Counted from the stretch's first letter, positions 17,784 through 26,428 are shown. The stretch: DNA of 52,629 nucleotides from Nostoc sp. CHAB 5844 (GCF_020829595.1 NZ_JAIVFW010000056.1:1-52629); one strand, 5' to 3'. Translations and numbers: made by a program. The notes: generated from the sequence alone by a model not told the origin.

Positions 17784-18800
17784 TTACAAAACGTTACGCC
17801 GCAATTCTGGAAAAACTTTGGCTACTTTACTCAGTACATAGTCACCGTAGGTTCCACGAAAGTTATGTACACTGGCTTTATCCCAGCGTTCTTGCCAATC
17901 TTCTTGTACCACCTGGCCTAATTGAATTGGCTTGACTTCAACATCAAAGTTGGGATCGAAAAAGAAAGGAAAAGACAAGCGATCGCGTTCAGCAAAATTT
18001 TGTACACGGTGCGGTGTAGATTTATATAATCCGCCTGTCATGCGATCAAGCATATCGCCAATATTACAGACAAAGGAATTAGGCACAGGCGGTGCATCAA
18101 TCCAGCGCGACTTTGATTTGATTTGCAAACCGCCTAAATCATCTTGCTTGAGAATTGTCAGTACGCCGTAATCTGTGTGTTCGCCAACTCCCCATCTAAT
18201 TTCGCCATTGGCAAACTGGTCAGGCGGATAATTGAAGATGCGAAATAATATTAATGGATCGCCAGTGTAGCGATCGCTAAAGTAAGATGCTTCTAATCCC
18301 AAGCTTAAGGCAATACCCGTCATCAAAATGTGTCCCAGCTTGGTCATGGCTGTCATATACTCCAGGACTGTCTCACGAAATAGTGGCATATGCGAAGGAA
18401 AAAGATTCGCACCGTGCATGGGTGTACCAGCTTTTACCTGTGGGTGTTCTTCTCCCAACTCAGCACCAAAATAAATACCTTCTTTTAAGTCGGGTTTACC
18501 TGATGTCAGTTCGCCGCCGACTGGAAAGTACCCCCGCCATGCTTTTCCCCCCAAAGCCATGCGAATTTGCAGTTTGGTTTCTAAGTCCTGTGCAAAAAAT
18601 TCTCGACTGAAATACTCTAGTCGCTGCTGCAATTCTGCATCTACACCATGTCCGACAATATAGAAAAATCCATATTCATGGCAGGCTTGACCAATTTCCG
18701 CTGCTGTGTGGTTGCGATCGCCGCTTTCTGTTACCAAGGTGCTAATATCTATAATCGGAATTTGCTGTTGCTTATGCTCTACAATTTCTCTAATGTCCAT
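17784..18800 (-). CDS. 2-oxoglutarate/Fe(II) oxygenase, isopenicillin N synthase-like
   Basis: A 338-aa oxygenase. The N-terminal DIOX_N part (QIPIIDISTLV, ACHEYGFFYIVGHGV) precedes the jelly-roll core. The iron triad is H and D in GEHTDYGVLT and the distal His in TPHRVQNF; DRLSFPFFFDP carries the Arg that binds 2-oxoglutarate. Length fits the family. The substrate is not evident from sequence or neighbours. It starts at the ATG at 18800. Confidence 0.9.
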   Translation of the reverse strand: MDIREIVEHKQQQIPIIDISTLVTESGDRNHTAAEIGQACHEYGFFYIVGHGVDAELQQRLEYFSREFFAQDLETKLQIRMALGGKAWRGYFPVGGELTSGKPDLKEGIYFGAELGEEHPQVKAGTPMHGANLFPSHMPLFRETVLEYMTAMTKLGHILMTGIALSLGLEASYFSDRYTGDPLILFRIFNYPPDQFANGEIRWGVGEHTDYGVLTILKQDDLGGLQIKSKSRWIDAPPVPNSFVCNIGDMLDRMTGGLYKSTPHRVQNFAERDRLSFPFFFDPNFDVEVKPIQLGQVVQEDWQERWDKASVHNFRGTYGDYVLSKVAKVFPELRRNVL

Positions 18801-19178
18801 ATTCGTAATTATTCTAGTAATATTAAATACATCAACCTTTTAGATTTATTCTAGTTAAATACTTCCAAATCTTGTATTTTCTAATTGACTGTACAAGTAC
18901 TTTATCTCAATTAGCAATGTATAAATAAATTCCATAATTTAATAATTTCCACTTGGCTAAATCTTCTCACAATTCTAGCTAAAAGCAGTTAATCACTACT
19001 AAATAACTTTGCAGGAAACCTTAACCTAAATTTGTACTAATTTTAACTTATTCTTTGCTCATACTATCTGTCTTCATAAGAATATTATGGGGTAACAATG
19101 ATAAAATACGCTAAGTCTATCGATATTTGGTTGTATTTATCATATCAATCTTAGACAAAATTCAAATAGGAGTAGTTC

Positions 19179-19211
19179 ATGGCGTTGGCTGAATTCAAAA
19201 TCGCACATTAA
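19179..19211 (+). CDS. Possible 10-aa leader peptide
   Basis: ATG at 19179 follows AATAGGAGTAG, a strong ribosome-binding site, and encodes MALAEFKIAH before TAA. It lies 29 nt before a hairpin pair with a T run and about 100 nt before the hydroxylase gene, the geometry of a transcription attenuator. The peptide has no run of one amino acid that would name a signal. It could also be the 5' scrap of a lost gene. Confidence 0.35.
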   Translation: MALAEFKIAH

Positions 19212-19239
19212 TAAAACTGAAGTGTAGACAGAAAAAAGA

Positions 19240-19281
19240 CAAGATGCTGTACAGCATCAACCATCATCTTGGGATTTTTTG
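19240..19281 (+). promoter_or_regulatory. Overlapping hairpins with T run (attenuator-like)
   Basis: GATGCTGTACAGCATC (19243-19258) is a perfect palindrome. CAAGATG (19240-19246) can instead pair with CATCTTG (19265-19271), which is followed by GGATTTTTT. The two pairings share GATG, so they exclude each other; only the second resembles a terminator. It lies upstream of the gene at 19315. Confidence 0.5.
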
Positions 19282-19314
19282 TGTGGATTTTTTGATTGAA
19301 CGTGAGGAGTACAA

Positions 19315-19815
19315 ATGCTTGAGGCTATCGTTGTTGCTTGGCTGTTATTGTTTTTTGGTGATTTTTTATCTACATTTGTTTATCACATACCTGAGCATGT
19401 GTTTGGTAGCCTTCATTTAAGAACACATCACTCTTGGAAGAAAGACTTTCGCCACTATGCCATATTAACGTTAAATCTTCAGGTACTGTTAGATGGCATT
19501 TTGGGAGCTTTGCCTTATTTAATTATGGCAGTTATTCTTTGGCCTTTCTCTCCCATTGGTGTGATTTCTGGATTGCTATTAGGTCAGTTTCATGTTTGGT
19601 GGAGACACGTTAGTGTTTTAGGTTGGCAAACTCCAAATTTAATCAATGTTGTGTGCCAAATTCTATTCATTACAACTCCAGAAAGACATTGGCTGCACCA
19701 TCATAAAACTAACCTGGGCTTCGGCGATATTTTTACTTTCTTTGAGCAACCTGCACAAATTTGGTTGCGATGGTTGCGTCTTTTGAGAGTACGTCTGCGT
19801 TATTCGCGGATTTAG
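19315..19815 (+). CDS. Fatty acid hydroxylase/sterol desaturase-type membrane protein
   Basis: A 166-aa membrane protein with clustered histidines of the di-iron hydroxylase superfamily: HIPEH, LRTHHSW and ERHWLHHHKTNLGFGD. Hydrophobic segments occur near 3-22, 57-90 and 110-125. It is shorter than most fatty acid hydroxylases. The substrate could be a fatty acid, carotenoid or sterol-like lipid. GAGGAG lies 6 nt before the ATG. Upstream there is a possible attenuator. Confidence 0.78.
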   Translation: MLEAIVVAWLLLFFGDFLSTFVYHIPEHVFGSLHLRTHHSWKKDFRHYAILTLNLQVLLDGILGALPYLIMAVILWPFSPIGVISGLLLGQFHVWWRHVSVLGWQTPNLINVVCQILFITTPERHWLHHHKTNLGFGDIFTFFEQPAQIWLRWLRLLRVRLRYSRI

Positions 19816-19868
19816 TTAATGCTTTACCAATTCTCCATTGTTTGGAGAATTGGTTTGAAGAACTCGGC

Positions 19869-20192
19869 TTAGATACTTTTGGCTACTCGTCTTTCGGGGA
19901 GAAAAGCTAAAACGATATGTTCTTCTGGAATTCCTTCGGCAATTAAATCTGCTATAATACCAGCTTCCATACCGTCGTATTCTATCCAAACTTTCTGATC
20001 GTGGAGAGTTACATAAATTATATTACCTCTAACTCTTCTTCCTCGTTCCCAACCTACCTGCATTAAAGCATAGCGATTTTGCTTTTCATCAAACACTGTA
20101 TCCAGCCGAATTTCACCATGAGATGGAGAAAATTGGGCATATTTCTGAATTACTCTTTTGACAATTACTGCATAATTCGTGGTGGTATCCAT
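19869..20192 (-). CDS. xisI: XisI-like protein
   Basis: A 107-aa XisI protein: NYAVIVKRVIQKYA, RYALMQVGWERGRRVRGNIIYV, KVWIEYDGMEAGIIADLIAEGIPEEHIVLAF. XisI was named as a factor controlling excision of the fdxN element in Anabaena, but homologues beside XisH are widespread far from that element. Its start lies within the 3' end of the ancestral xisH frame (28-bp overlap), the normal coupled arrangement. The frame looks intact although its partner is broken. Confidence 0.9.
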   Translation of the reverse strand: MDTTTNYAVIVKRVIQKYAQFSPSHGEIRLDTVFDEKQNRYALMQVGWERGRRVRGNIIYVTLHDQKVWIEYDGMEAGIIADLIAEGIPEEHIVLAFLPERRVAKSI

Positions 20193-20771
20193 TGTTTTAC
20201 CTCTACCTTATCTGAATCTATAACCAGCAATTTCATCGGCAAGTGACTAATAACAAGTTTGCCAATAGATTCACTAAAAATTTCTTCGTAAGTTATGTCT
20301 GTAAGAGGATGTTTGAAAAGTCCCCTTGTCGGTATCAAAACATTTCAGATCCCCCTAAATCCCCCTTTTTAAGGGGGATTTAGGGGGATCTATGAGTGGC
20401 TAAAATCACAGCCAAATACTTTTCAAACAACCTCTAATGGCAAGATATATTATCCGCTGTGGATCAACTTGATTGAGTAACAGTTTATAAAGAGTATATT
20501 GACCAATTGCTTGCTCTAAGTCAGCAAGCACAGACTTACCTCGAAATTCTTTAATTTCTATTGCTATTTGGATATTTGGTCTTTCAGCCCCAATAAATTG
20601 GGCTTGAATTTGATGAGAGTTATTAGACTCTGTTGCTGCTAAATCTACAAACAAAAATCGTTCACCATAGGATATGACGTATGGATCGTTGGTGATTGTC
20701 CAACCATCTTTGATGATAGCTTGTTTAACAAGAGTGTAAATAGTATCTCTTTGTGGCATAAATTTAAGCAT
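20165..20771 (-). pseudogene. xisH: xisH interrupted by a MITE
   Basis: The 5' part encodes MPQRDTIYTLVKQAIIKDGW, PYVISYGERFLFVDL, IAIEIKEFRGKS and DLEQAIGQYTLYKLLLNQVDP, which is XisH with a PD-(D/E)XK-like D...ExK core. After IIYLAI the frame enters a 130-bp element and stops nine residues later at 20406. Beyond the element, 20165-20301 encodes TYEEIFSESIGKLVIS, PMKLLVID and VKQWIP, the missing XisH C terminus. Removing the element and one TAA joins the two parts in frame (about 153-157 aa). ATG at 20771 has GAGAG upstream; ATG at 20759 begins MPQRD. Confidence 0.88.
20305..20434. mobile_element. 130-bp MITE inside xisH
   Basis: The ends GAGGATGTTTGAAAAGT (left) and ACTTTTCAAACAACCTC (right) are inverted repeats with one mismatch in 17. 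TAA flanks both sides (20302-20304 and 20435-20437) as a 3-bp target duplication. The centre is a perfect hairpin of AGATCCCCCTAAATCCCCC with its complement. There is no coding capacity. Ends and the 3-bp duplication suggest mobilisation by an IS5-superfamily transposase in trans; that family call is an inference. Confidence 0.88.
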
Positions 20772-20837
20772 GTTTCTCTCATAAAAAAGCCTCCCATATA
20801 GGGGAGGCAAAAACTTTAGCGGAGACAACTTGTGAGC

Positions 20838-23800
20838 CTAAACAAACAAAACCGCGATCGCTCCACCAAATGCGGCGAAAATTGCGGAAACGACGGCTGT
20901 GGCAAATAACCACCAAGCGGCTGAGGCTGCGGCTTTGCGGGTTTCTTCGGCTTGCTTTTGGGCTTGATGCTTCACTTCTTCGAGGCGGCGTTGTGCTTCA
21001 AGTTGTAGGCGTTCGGCACGTTGCAACACTGTGTTGCGGGCGCGTTCTACTTGATCGATGATCCGGTTAGCATCTTCCTCGGAGATATCCTCACGGGAAC
21101 TCATGATGGCGACTAGGGTATCGCGGTTGAAGGAAGATAAGCGATCGCGCAAGGAATCAAATCCAGCTTGGGGATCTTCAAATAACTGCCTGACATCGCG
21201 CTTAACTCCATCATAGTTGAGTTCTGGACGATCAAGTGAGTTGAGATAGTTACGGATGCGACCAAAAACTCCGTCAATCACATCCTGTATCCGCCGTTGG
21301 ATACCCCGGACTTGCTCAACAAATTGATCCCGTACCGAAATCATATTATCGGCAATTCTGGCTGCTTCTTCATCGCTCATATCTTCCCGAATCTTCAGCA
21401 AGGCGATGATTGTTGAACGGTCAAAATGAGCCAAGCGATCGCTCAAACTTTCCACCCCTACCCGTGGATCGTGCAACAATAATTGCAAGTCACGCTTAAT
21501 GCCTTCGGGGTTGAGTTCTTCTTTGCCAGTTTGCCGCAAATATTCTTCCAGATAAGCTTTGAATGTGTCCATTCTTTGCTGTGTTCTGGTCGCCAGACGG
21601 CGCGGCGCACGCACAAAATTGCGGATTGATGTTTGCACAGAGTCAATAACTTGGTTGACTTGTTCTTCACTCAAGTCTTGACGTTGACTCAGCAACTTCA
21701 CCAAGGTATCTCTGTCTACTTGGGATAACCGCTGCCGCAGGGCAATTGCGCCTTCTTGAGGGTTTTCAAACAAGCGATTCAAATCTCGTTGAATACCTTC
21801 AGGGTTGAGTTCTTCTTTACCAGTGTTCCGCAGGTAGTCTGTAATTGCCGTTGTTACAGAGTCATATTGCTCTTTGGCTTTATCTGCTACAGCTTGCGGT
21901 GCGTTCTTAATACCGTGCCAAGAATCTTCCACAGTAGTGAGAATGTTGTTAACTTGGTCTTCGCTCAAGTCTTGGCGCTGACTCAGCAACTGCACTAAGG
22001 TATCACGGTCAAAGCGAGACAATCTCGCCCGAATCGCACTCATCCCAGCTTGGGGATCATCCAGTAATCGCTTGAGATCGGCACGAATGGCATCAGGATT
22101 TAATTCTGCTTTGCCTGTGTTACGCAGATATGATTCGACATTCAACCACAGGCTTTCTGCTTGATATTTTGCTTGTTCGGCGATGCCTTGAGCTTCAACT
22201 AAAACGCGATCACGTTGTTTTTCCAATTCATCTAGAATCGGTTCTACTTCGTATACTTGGATATCGTTCCGTTCTAGCAGGATTTTTCGCATTTCCTGAC
22301 GGTCAATTACTGCTAGGCGGCGTGAGAGAGTTTCAAAATCTGCATCTGAGTCTGACAACAAAGGATGGAAATCACGTTCAATTCCTTCAGCCGTCAAATC
22401 TGATTTTGGTGTCACCAGCAGATAACTGTCTACTCGCCGTTGCAAATCTTGGGCGATTTCTCTTTCTTCTTCAGCTGTAACTGTGACTAATACTGATTGA
22501 CGCACAGTTTCCAGTCGATCTGCAATTCGCCCAATTTCGGCTTGGGTGAGTAGTCCTCTTTGTTGCAAGATATTGACAAAATCGTTGCGAGAAAGGCGTT
22601 CTAACTCTCTTTTGATGATGCCAGGATCAGCCGCTGGGTCATAGATAACATCACGGAATTCTTGAGCAATTCTTTCTTGGCTGAGTTGCCAAGCAAAGGT
22701 GTTATGCAGATAATTCTCGATATCAGCGCGAATTGGGCTGTAAGGTTGGGAAGGTGTGGGCAGCCCTAGTTTATCTGCTTGTTCTGTGACTTTATCTTTA
22801 GCAGTAGTCAGCGATCGCAGAATTTTTTCGACATCGATATCTGACAAATCAGTTCGTCCCAAAACTATACCAGTCAGGGCAGTTATTCCTTGTTGGAGTG
22901 TCCGCTGAATGGGGCCGGGGGTGGCTTCTTGGGCTGCCCTTTGATCGGCTTCTTTAGAAGCACGAGTTTCGGCGATTAAATGTTCTAGTTTGGCGTTCAG
23001 TTCATCAGTCCTGGTTTGTCCTGGGGGCAGGGATTTGAGATAGTCAACTAATTCGCCAAGACGGTCTTGAACAGGCTGCTGTTGTCCTACTACCTGTTGC
23101 CAAACGCTGTAGAGTGTATCTGCTATACGGTTAACGTCACGTTTAGAAAGGTCAGTGCGACTGCTGACTAAATCAATAAATTTTTGGCGGTCGATGTTGC
23201 GTAAATCAGGACTACCTGCGATCGCTTTTAATTGGGGATCGTTGAGTAATTTTTCAAATTCACTCCTGATTCTTGATACGTCCAATTCAGGGGGACGCAG
23301 CTTTTCCAGGTAATCTTCAATATTTTCTCGAATGCTGATAGGGTCGATGGCACTGCCTAATTCCCGGCGCACAGCAGCGGCGGCGGCTTCTGCGGTTGCT
23401 ACCACTTGCTGATTGACGGCTTTGGCACCAAGGGCGGCGGTAGCAGTTCCCATAATGGCTTGAAAACCAGAGGTAGCGCTGTTAACCACTGAACCGATTA
23501 AGGAACCGACGGTGGTGGAACTTACCCACACTAGTAATAAGAAGTATGCGCCCCAAATTACTAAGCCGAGAATAGCTCCTAATCGGGGATCGAAAATAAC
23601 TAGGCTTAATTTTACTGCTAAGAAGCTGGCGATTAATAAGGCGATCGTCACAGTAACTAGCGTCCAAATCCCTACAGCCGTGCCAATTTTGCGAATCGTG
23701 CCGCCAAAACTGCCAGTTTCCCCATGACTTGAATCCGAATCGGATGAATGCCCCAGGTAGGAAATACCAGCTGCAACGGAGAGGTTTGTTAGTACTAGTT

Positions 23801-23969
23801 GGAAAGCAAAAGCTAGAATCACGCCGGAGATTAAGGCGACAAAAAAGCGTGGCCCGGATGTCAGCACCGATGCCTGCGCTGGCGTGATGCTTGAGGGATC
23901 TACAGAAGTTTGTGCTACCCATAATAATGGTTTGTAGAGTCCCAACATAATTCCCGTACTTTGAATCAT
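20838..23969 (-). CDS. Giant membrane protein with helical repeats
   Basis: A 1043-aa protein. Three membrane segments near the N terminus (about 41-63, 97-120, 131-149) and one at the C terminus (about 1020-1043) enclose a very long helical region. It holds at least seven degenerate repeats of 70-100 residues with the pattern LNPEGIxRDLxxLLxDP, LRxRLSxxDRDTLVxLLSxR, DLSEExVNxIxDxV. Long charged coiled coils link them. I do not know the family; such proteins are often mislabelled as transporters. AAGGAAA precedes the ATG. The repeats may form a membrane-tethered rod or scaffold. Confidence 0.82.
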   Translation of the reverse strand: MIQSTGIMLGLYKPLLWVAQTSVDPSSITPAQASVLTSGPRFFVALISGVILAFAFQLVLTNLSVAAGISYLGHSSDSDSSHGETGSFGGTIRKIGTAVGIWTLVTVTIALLIASFLAVKLSLVIFDPRLGAILGLVIWGAYFLLLVWVSSTTVGSLIGSVVNSATSGFQAIMGTATAALGAKAVNQQVVATAEAAAAAVRRELGSAIDPISIRENIEDYLEKLRPPELDVSRIRSEFEKLLNDPQLKAIAGSPDLRNIDRQKFIDLVSSRTDLSKRDVNRIADTLYSVWQQVVGQQQPVQDRLGELVDYLKSLPPGQTRTDELNAKLEHLIAETRASKEADQRAAQEATPGPIQRTLQQGITALTGIVLGRTDLSDIDVEKILRSLTTAKDKVTEQADKLGLPTPSQPYSPIRADIENYLHNTFAWQLSQERIAQEFRDVIYDPAADPGIIKRELERLSRNDFVNILQQRGLLTQAEIGRIADRLETVRQSVLVTVTAEEEREIAQDLQRRVDSYLLVTPKSDLTAEGIERDFHPLLSDSDADFETLSRRLAVIDRQEMRKILLERNDIQVYEVEPILDELEKQRDRVLVEAQGIAEQAKYQAESLWLNVESYLRNTGKAELNPDAIRADLKRLLDDPQAGMSAIRARLSRFDRDTLVQLLSQRQDLSEDQVNNILTTVEDSWHGIKNAPQAVADKAKEQYDSVTTAITDYLRNTGKEELNPEGIQRDLNRLFENPQEGAIALRQRLSQVDRDTLVKLLSQRQDLSEEQVNQVIDSVQTSIRNFVRAPRRLATRTQQRMDTFKAYLEEYLRQTGKEELNPEGIKRDLQLLLHDPRVGVESLSDRLAHFDRSTIIALLKIREDMSDEEAARIADNMISVRDQFVEQVRGIQRRIQDVIDGVFGRIRNYLNSLDRPELNYDGVKRDVRQLFEDPQAGFDSLRDRLSSFNRDTLVAIMSSREDISEEDANRIIDQVERARNTVLQRAERLQLEAQRRLEEVKHQAQKQAEETRKAAASAAWWLFATAVVSAIFAAFGGAIAVLFV

Positions 23970-24486
23970 TGTATTTCCTTCTTTTAAAGTTTAACTTTGG
24001 AGGGATTTAAGAATGGTGTGAGCAGCAACTATGCAATTTATTTTTGTAACTATCGCCATACCTAACTCTCGTAGATCTCAGAATCCAGGAATTTAGCCGA
24101 TTTCAGCATCCACCTGAAGTTTGAACAATATATCTAGCGTCGGGTAGAAGTTTGATTATCCGTGAGACTTAATTTATAGAACATTTGTTGAATTAATCAA
24201 GCAAAACGCTTATCTTTACTTATTTTTTAGCGTTTAATTCTTATTTATTAAAATAGGATTATTTCTAATGATTTAATCCTAGCTTGAACCATATTTAGTT
24301 AACAGCACTTTACATTTATTTACAAATACAATTTTTATCACCCTCTGAAGGCGGAGATGTTTACACCTTCAGCCTTTTTTTAATCGTCCACAAGAAGTGC
24401 CTGTAGTTTGTACCTACAGACAGAAAGCATTCTAGTTTTAAATAGCTAACTTTAAGTTAAGTAACAAATGAATTTGGAACTAAAAA
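23970..24486. other. Intergenic region upstream of the hli cluster
   Basis: About 515 bp of AT-rich DNA holding the promoters of two divergent units. It contains a clear terminator (24345-24381) and a small hairpin CTGTAG/CTACAG near 24400-24420. No coding frame is convincing. Confidence 0.5.
24345..24381 (+). terminator. Intrinsic terminator upstream of hli genes
   Basis: CTGAAGG (24345-24351) and CCTTCAG (24366-24372) form a stem with a 14-nt loop, followed by CC and a T run (24375-24381). No plus-strand protein gene precedes it, so it must end either a small RNA made in the 375 bp to its left or an attenuated leader of the hli operon. Confidence 0.7.
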
Positions 24487-24690
24487 ATGGAAACTCGCTC
24501 CTCCACTAATTTGCCAAAAGTTGCTACAGAATATAACGGCATTGATCGTAATGCTTTTGTCTACGGTTGGACTCCTCAAGCTGAACTGTGGAATGGTCGT
24601 TTGGCAGCAATTGGATTTGTTGCTTATTTACTGTGGGATTTAGCAGGTTTTAGCGTTCTGCGCGATGTATTACACCTAATTGGTTACTAA
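24487..24690 (+). CDS. High-light-inducible protein, copy 1
   Basis: A 67-aa single-helix Hlip/SCP of the chlorophyll a/b-binding family. YNGIDRNAFVYGWTPQAE leads into the chlorophyll-binding ELWNGRLAAIGF (E-x-x-N-G-R) and one membrane helix. Hlips sit in thylakoids, bind chlorophyll and carotenoid, and protect photosystem assembly under excess light. First of three tandem copies with about 40-bp spacers; TTTGGA lies upstream of the ATG. Probably one transcript. Confidence 0.93.
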   Translation: METRSSTNLPKVATEYNGIDRNAFVYGWTPQAELWNGRLAAIGFVAYLLWDLAGFSVLRDVLHLIGY

Positions 24691-24730
24691 AGAAAAAATT
24701 CGGAAGAATTAGCTTAATTTTGGAGGAAAA

Positions 24731-24949
24731 ATGGAATCTCGCACTACAGAAACCCGGCCTTCTACCGATTTACCAGGTGTTGCTAAAGCTTATAACGGCA
24801 TTGACCGAAACGCATTTATTTTTGGTTGGACTCCCCAAGCTGAATTATGGAATGGTCGTTTAGCAGCGATTGGTTTTGTTGCTTATTTGCTGTGGGATTT
24901 AGCAGGTTATAGCGTCCTGCGTGATGTACTGCACTTGATTGGTTACTAA
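24731..24949 (+). CDS. High-light-inducible protein, copy 2
   Basis: A 72-aa Hlip. The last 41 residues, from GWTPQAELWNGR to LHLIGY, differ from copy 1 by one residue (Tyr for Phe in LAGYSVLRD). The N terminus carries extra residues (TTETRPSTDL). TTTGGAGG before the ATG is a stronger ribosome-binding site than in copy 1, and the spacer word TAGCTTAATTTTGGAG is shared with the spacer before copy 3, so the duplication included the leader. Confidence 0.93.
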   Translation: MESRTTETRPSTDLPGVAKAYNGIDRNAFIFGWTPQAELWNGRLAAIGFVAYLLWDLAGYSVLRDVLHLIGY

Positions 24950-24991
24950 AGCACAAAGTCGGCAAAACTAGCTTAATTTTGGAGAAAAATC

Positions 24992-25204
24992 ATGGAAACT
25001 CGTGAAACTCGTTCCTCGACTGATTTACCACCTGTTGCTCAAGCTTATAATGGCCGCGATCGCAATGAATTCCTATTTGGTTGGACTCCCCAAGCTGAAT
25101 TGTGGAATGGTCGCTTAGCAGCGATTGGTTTTCTAGCTTATTTGTTGTGGGATTTAGCAGGTTATAGCGTCCTGCGTGATGTACTGCACTTGATTGGTTA
25201 TTAA
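24992..25204 (+). CDS. High-light-inducible protein, copy 3
   Basis: A 70-aa Hlip. The chlorophyll-binding ELWNGRLAAIGF and the helix are conserved, with Leu for Val after GF and Tyr in LAGYSV. The segment NGRDRNEFLFGW differs from copies 1 and 2. TTTGGAGAAAAATC precedes the ATG. It ends the tandem array; the following inverted repeat may end the transcript. Confidence 0.93.
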   Translation: METRETRSSTDLPPVAQAYNGRDRNEFLFGWTPQAELWNGRLAAIGFLAYLLWDLAGYSVLRDVLHLIGY

Positions 25205-25217
25205 TGAATACATGAGT

Positions 25218-25285
25218 GTAAGGGGGTAAGGCTGTGAGGGTGTAGATCAGCAGAACCCTTAACCCTCCCTCACACCCTTATACGC
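25218..25285. repeat. Inverted repeat of GTGTAAGGG type after hli
   Basis: GTGAGGG (25234-25240) pairs with CCCTCAC (25267-25273) within a longer purine-rich and pyrimidine-rich mirror. Similar GGGTGTAAGG repeats lie at 39599-39634. It separates convergent genes and may act as a terminator. Confidence 0.55.
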
Positions 25286-26402
25286 CTATACCCCTGGGTC
25301 TTGGAAGGCGGAACCAGAATCTGGAACCGCCTTCTTGACGTGGTAAATAACCGATAGTTCCTCCCCAACGTTCAATAGTGATGCGGCAAAAATAAAGACC
25401 AATGCCGCCTCTACCTGAGTTATTTTGACCTTGGGAAAACTTTTGAAATAAGTTATCTACCATCTCTGGTGGTACACCTTCGCCTTGATCATCGAGAGTG
25501 AAGAGAACATATTCTGCCTCCGCTTGCAAACCAATAGTTGCAGTAGAATTTTGTGGACTATGGCGATAAGCATTTTCCACAAGATTTGTGACTATCCGAT
25601 CTAAGCGTGATTGTTCACCAACAACTTTCCAATCTGCGGTTATGTCAATGTCAGCAGCCAGTTGTAACTGTTGATTACTTATGGCAAAAGTAGATTTGAA
25701 AAGCTCCATAGTTTCTTGTACAGAAACTAAAATATCGGGAGCCGCATGAATATCTACTATAAAATTTTCCAGCGATCGCACCTCAGCAGAAAATGCATCA
25801 AATATATTTCTAATTAGCATCTCTTGCTTGATGGATTGTTTTCTAGCAATTTCTAAATTTTCTTTTCCTTTAGCTGATAAATTTTCAAACTCTAGCAAAG
25901 ATAAACAACAATTAATCGCACTTAGTTGCCCTGCTATATCGTGGATAATACAATTAATTAATACCTCTTTTTTTTGATTATCTTTCAATAATTGCTGATA
26001 ATTTAATTGCTGTTCTCTCCCTATTTGAATTAAATGTTGTTTATATTGAAATTTATCTGCTGCTAATTCTATCAATAAAATTTTACTATCATTTAGACAT
26101 ATGGCATAAGCTTCAAGCTGCTCTTCATAACCATTTAAATTTTTTTCACTCCATAGACCAGAACTCAGCTTACCAACACTATTGCTATACCAAAATTCCT
26201 CTGCATCAAACAAAAAATTTGCTAAAAAAGCAAATTCCTGTTGTGGAATTAACATATTACTACCAAATGTTAAGTTTTGGCTACAAAAACGCCTCAACCA
26301 ATTTGGTGGTTTAGAAGTAACTCTAAATAACCCAATATCAATTCTCTCTAAAACTAAAATATTTAATGCTACGAATAAGTCAGATAATATAGTATTACTC
26401 AT
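25278..26402 (-). CDS. Sensor histidine kinase
   Basis: About 374 aa and soluble. An N-terminal sensory part without a named domain is followed by a coiled coil and an atypical H box, NCIIHDIAGQLSAINCCLSLLE (phosphoaccepting His about 154; no Pro after it). The ATPase has N box NLVENAYRHSP, G1 DDQGEGVPPE and G2 GRGGIGLYFCR. I start at the ATG of MSNTIL. It is the last gene of a five-gene unit with a small GTPase and an OmpA-type protein, 26 bp after the preceding gene. No response regulator is nearby. Confidence 0.88.
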   Translation of the reverse strand: MSNTILSDLFVALNILVLERIDIGLFRVTSKPPNWLRRFCSQNLTFGSNMLIPQQEFAFLANFLFDAEEFWYSNSVGKLSSGLWSEKNLNGYEEQLEAYAICLNDSKILLIELAADKFQYKQHLIQIGREQQLNYQQLLKDNQKKEVLINCIIHDIAGQLSAINCCLSLLEFENLSAKGKENLEIARKQSIKQEMLIRNIFDAFSAEVRSLENFIVDIHAAPDILVSVQETMELFKSTFAISNQQLQLAADIDITADWKVVGEQSRLDRIVTNLVENAYRHSPQNSTATIGLQAEAEYVLFTLDDQGEGVPPEMVDNLFQKFSQGQNNSGRGGIGLYFCRITIERWGGTIGYLPRQEGGSRFWFRLPRPRGIGV

Positions 26403-26428
26403 AAAATGAATATACAAAATTTATTTTT

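Larger units (their letters stand above)
18801..19314. other. Long AT-rich region with a possible leader of the hydroxylase gene
   Basis: About 510 bp between divergent genes. The left 350 bp are AT-rich without structure that I can name. The right part holds a 10-codon frame with a strong ribosome-binding site (19179-19211) and a pair of overlapping hairpins before a T run (19240-19281). See those entries. Confidence 0.5.

Noticed and set aside
19869-20771. Part of an fdxN excision element
   Set aside because: xisH and xisI homologues occur widely without the element. No xisF, fdxN or nif sequence is seen here.
21458-22480. Several frames opposite or offset to the 1043-aa gene
   Set aside because: They are shadows of the repeat-rich coding sequence and lack start signals or recognisable domains.
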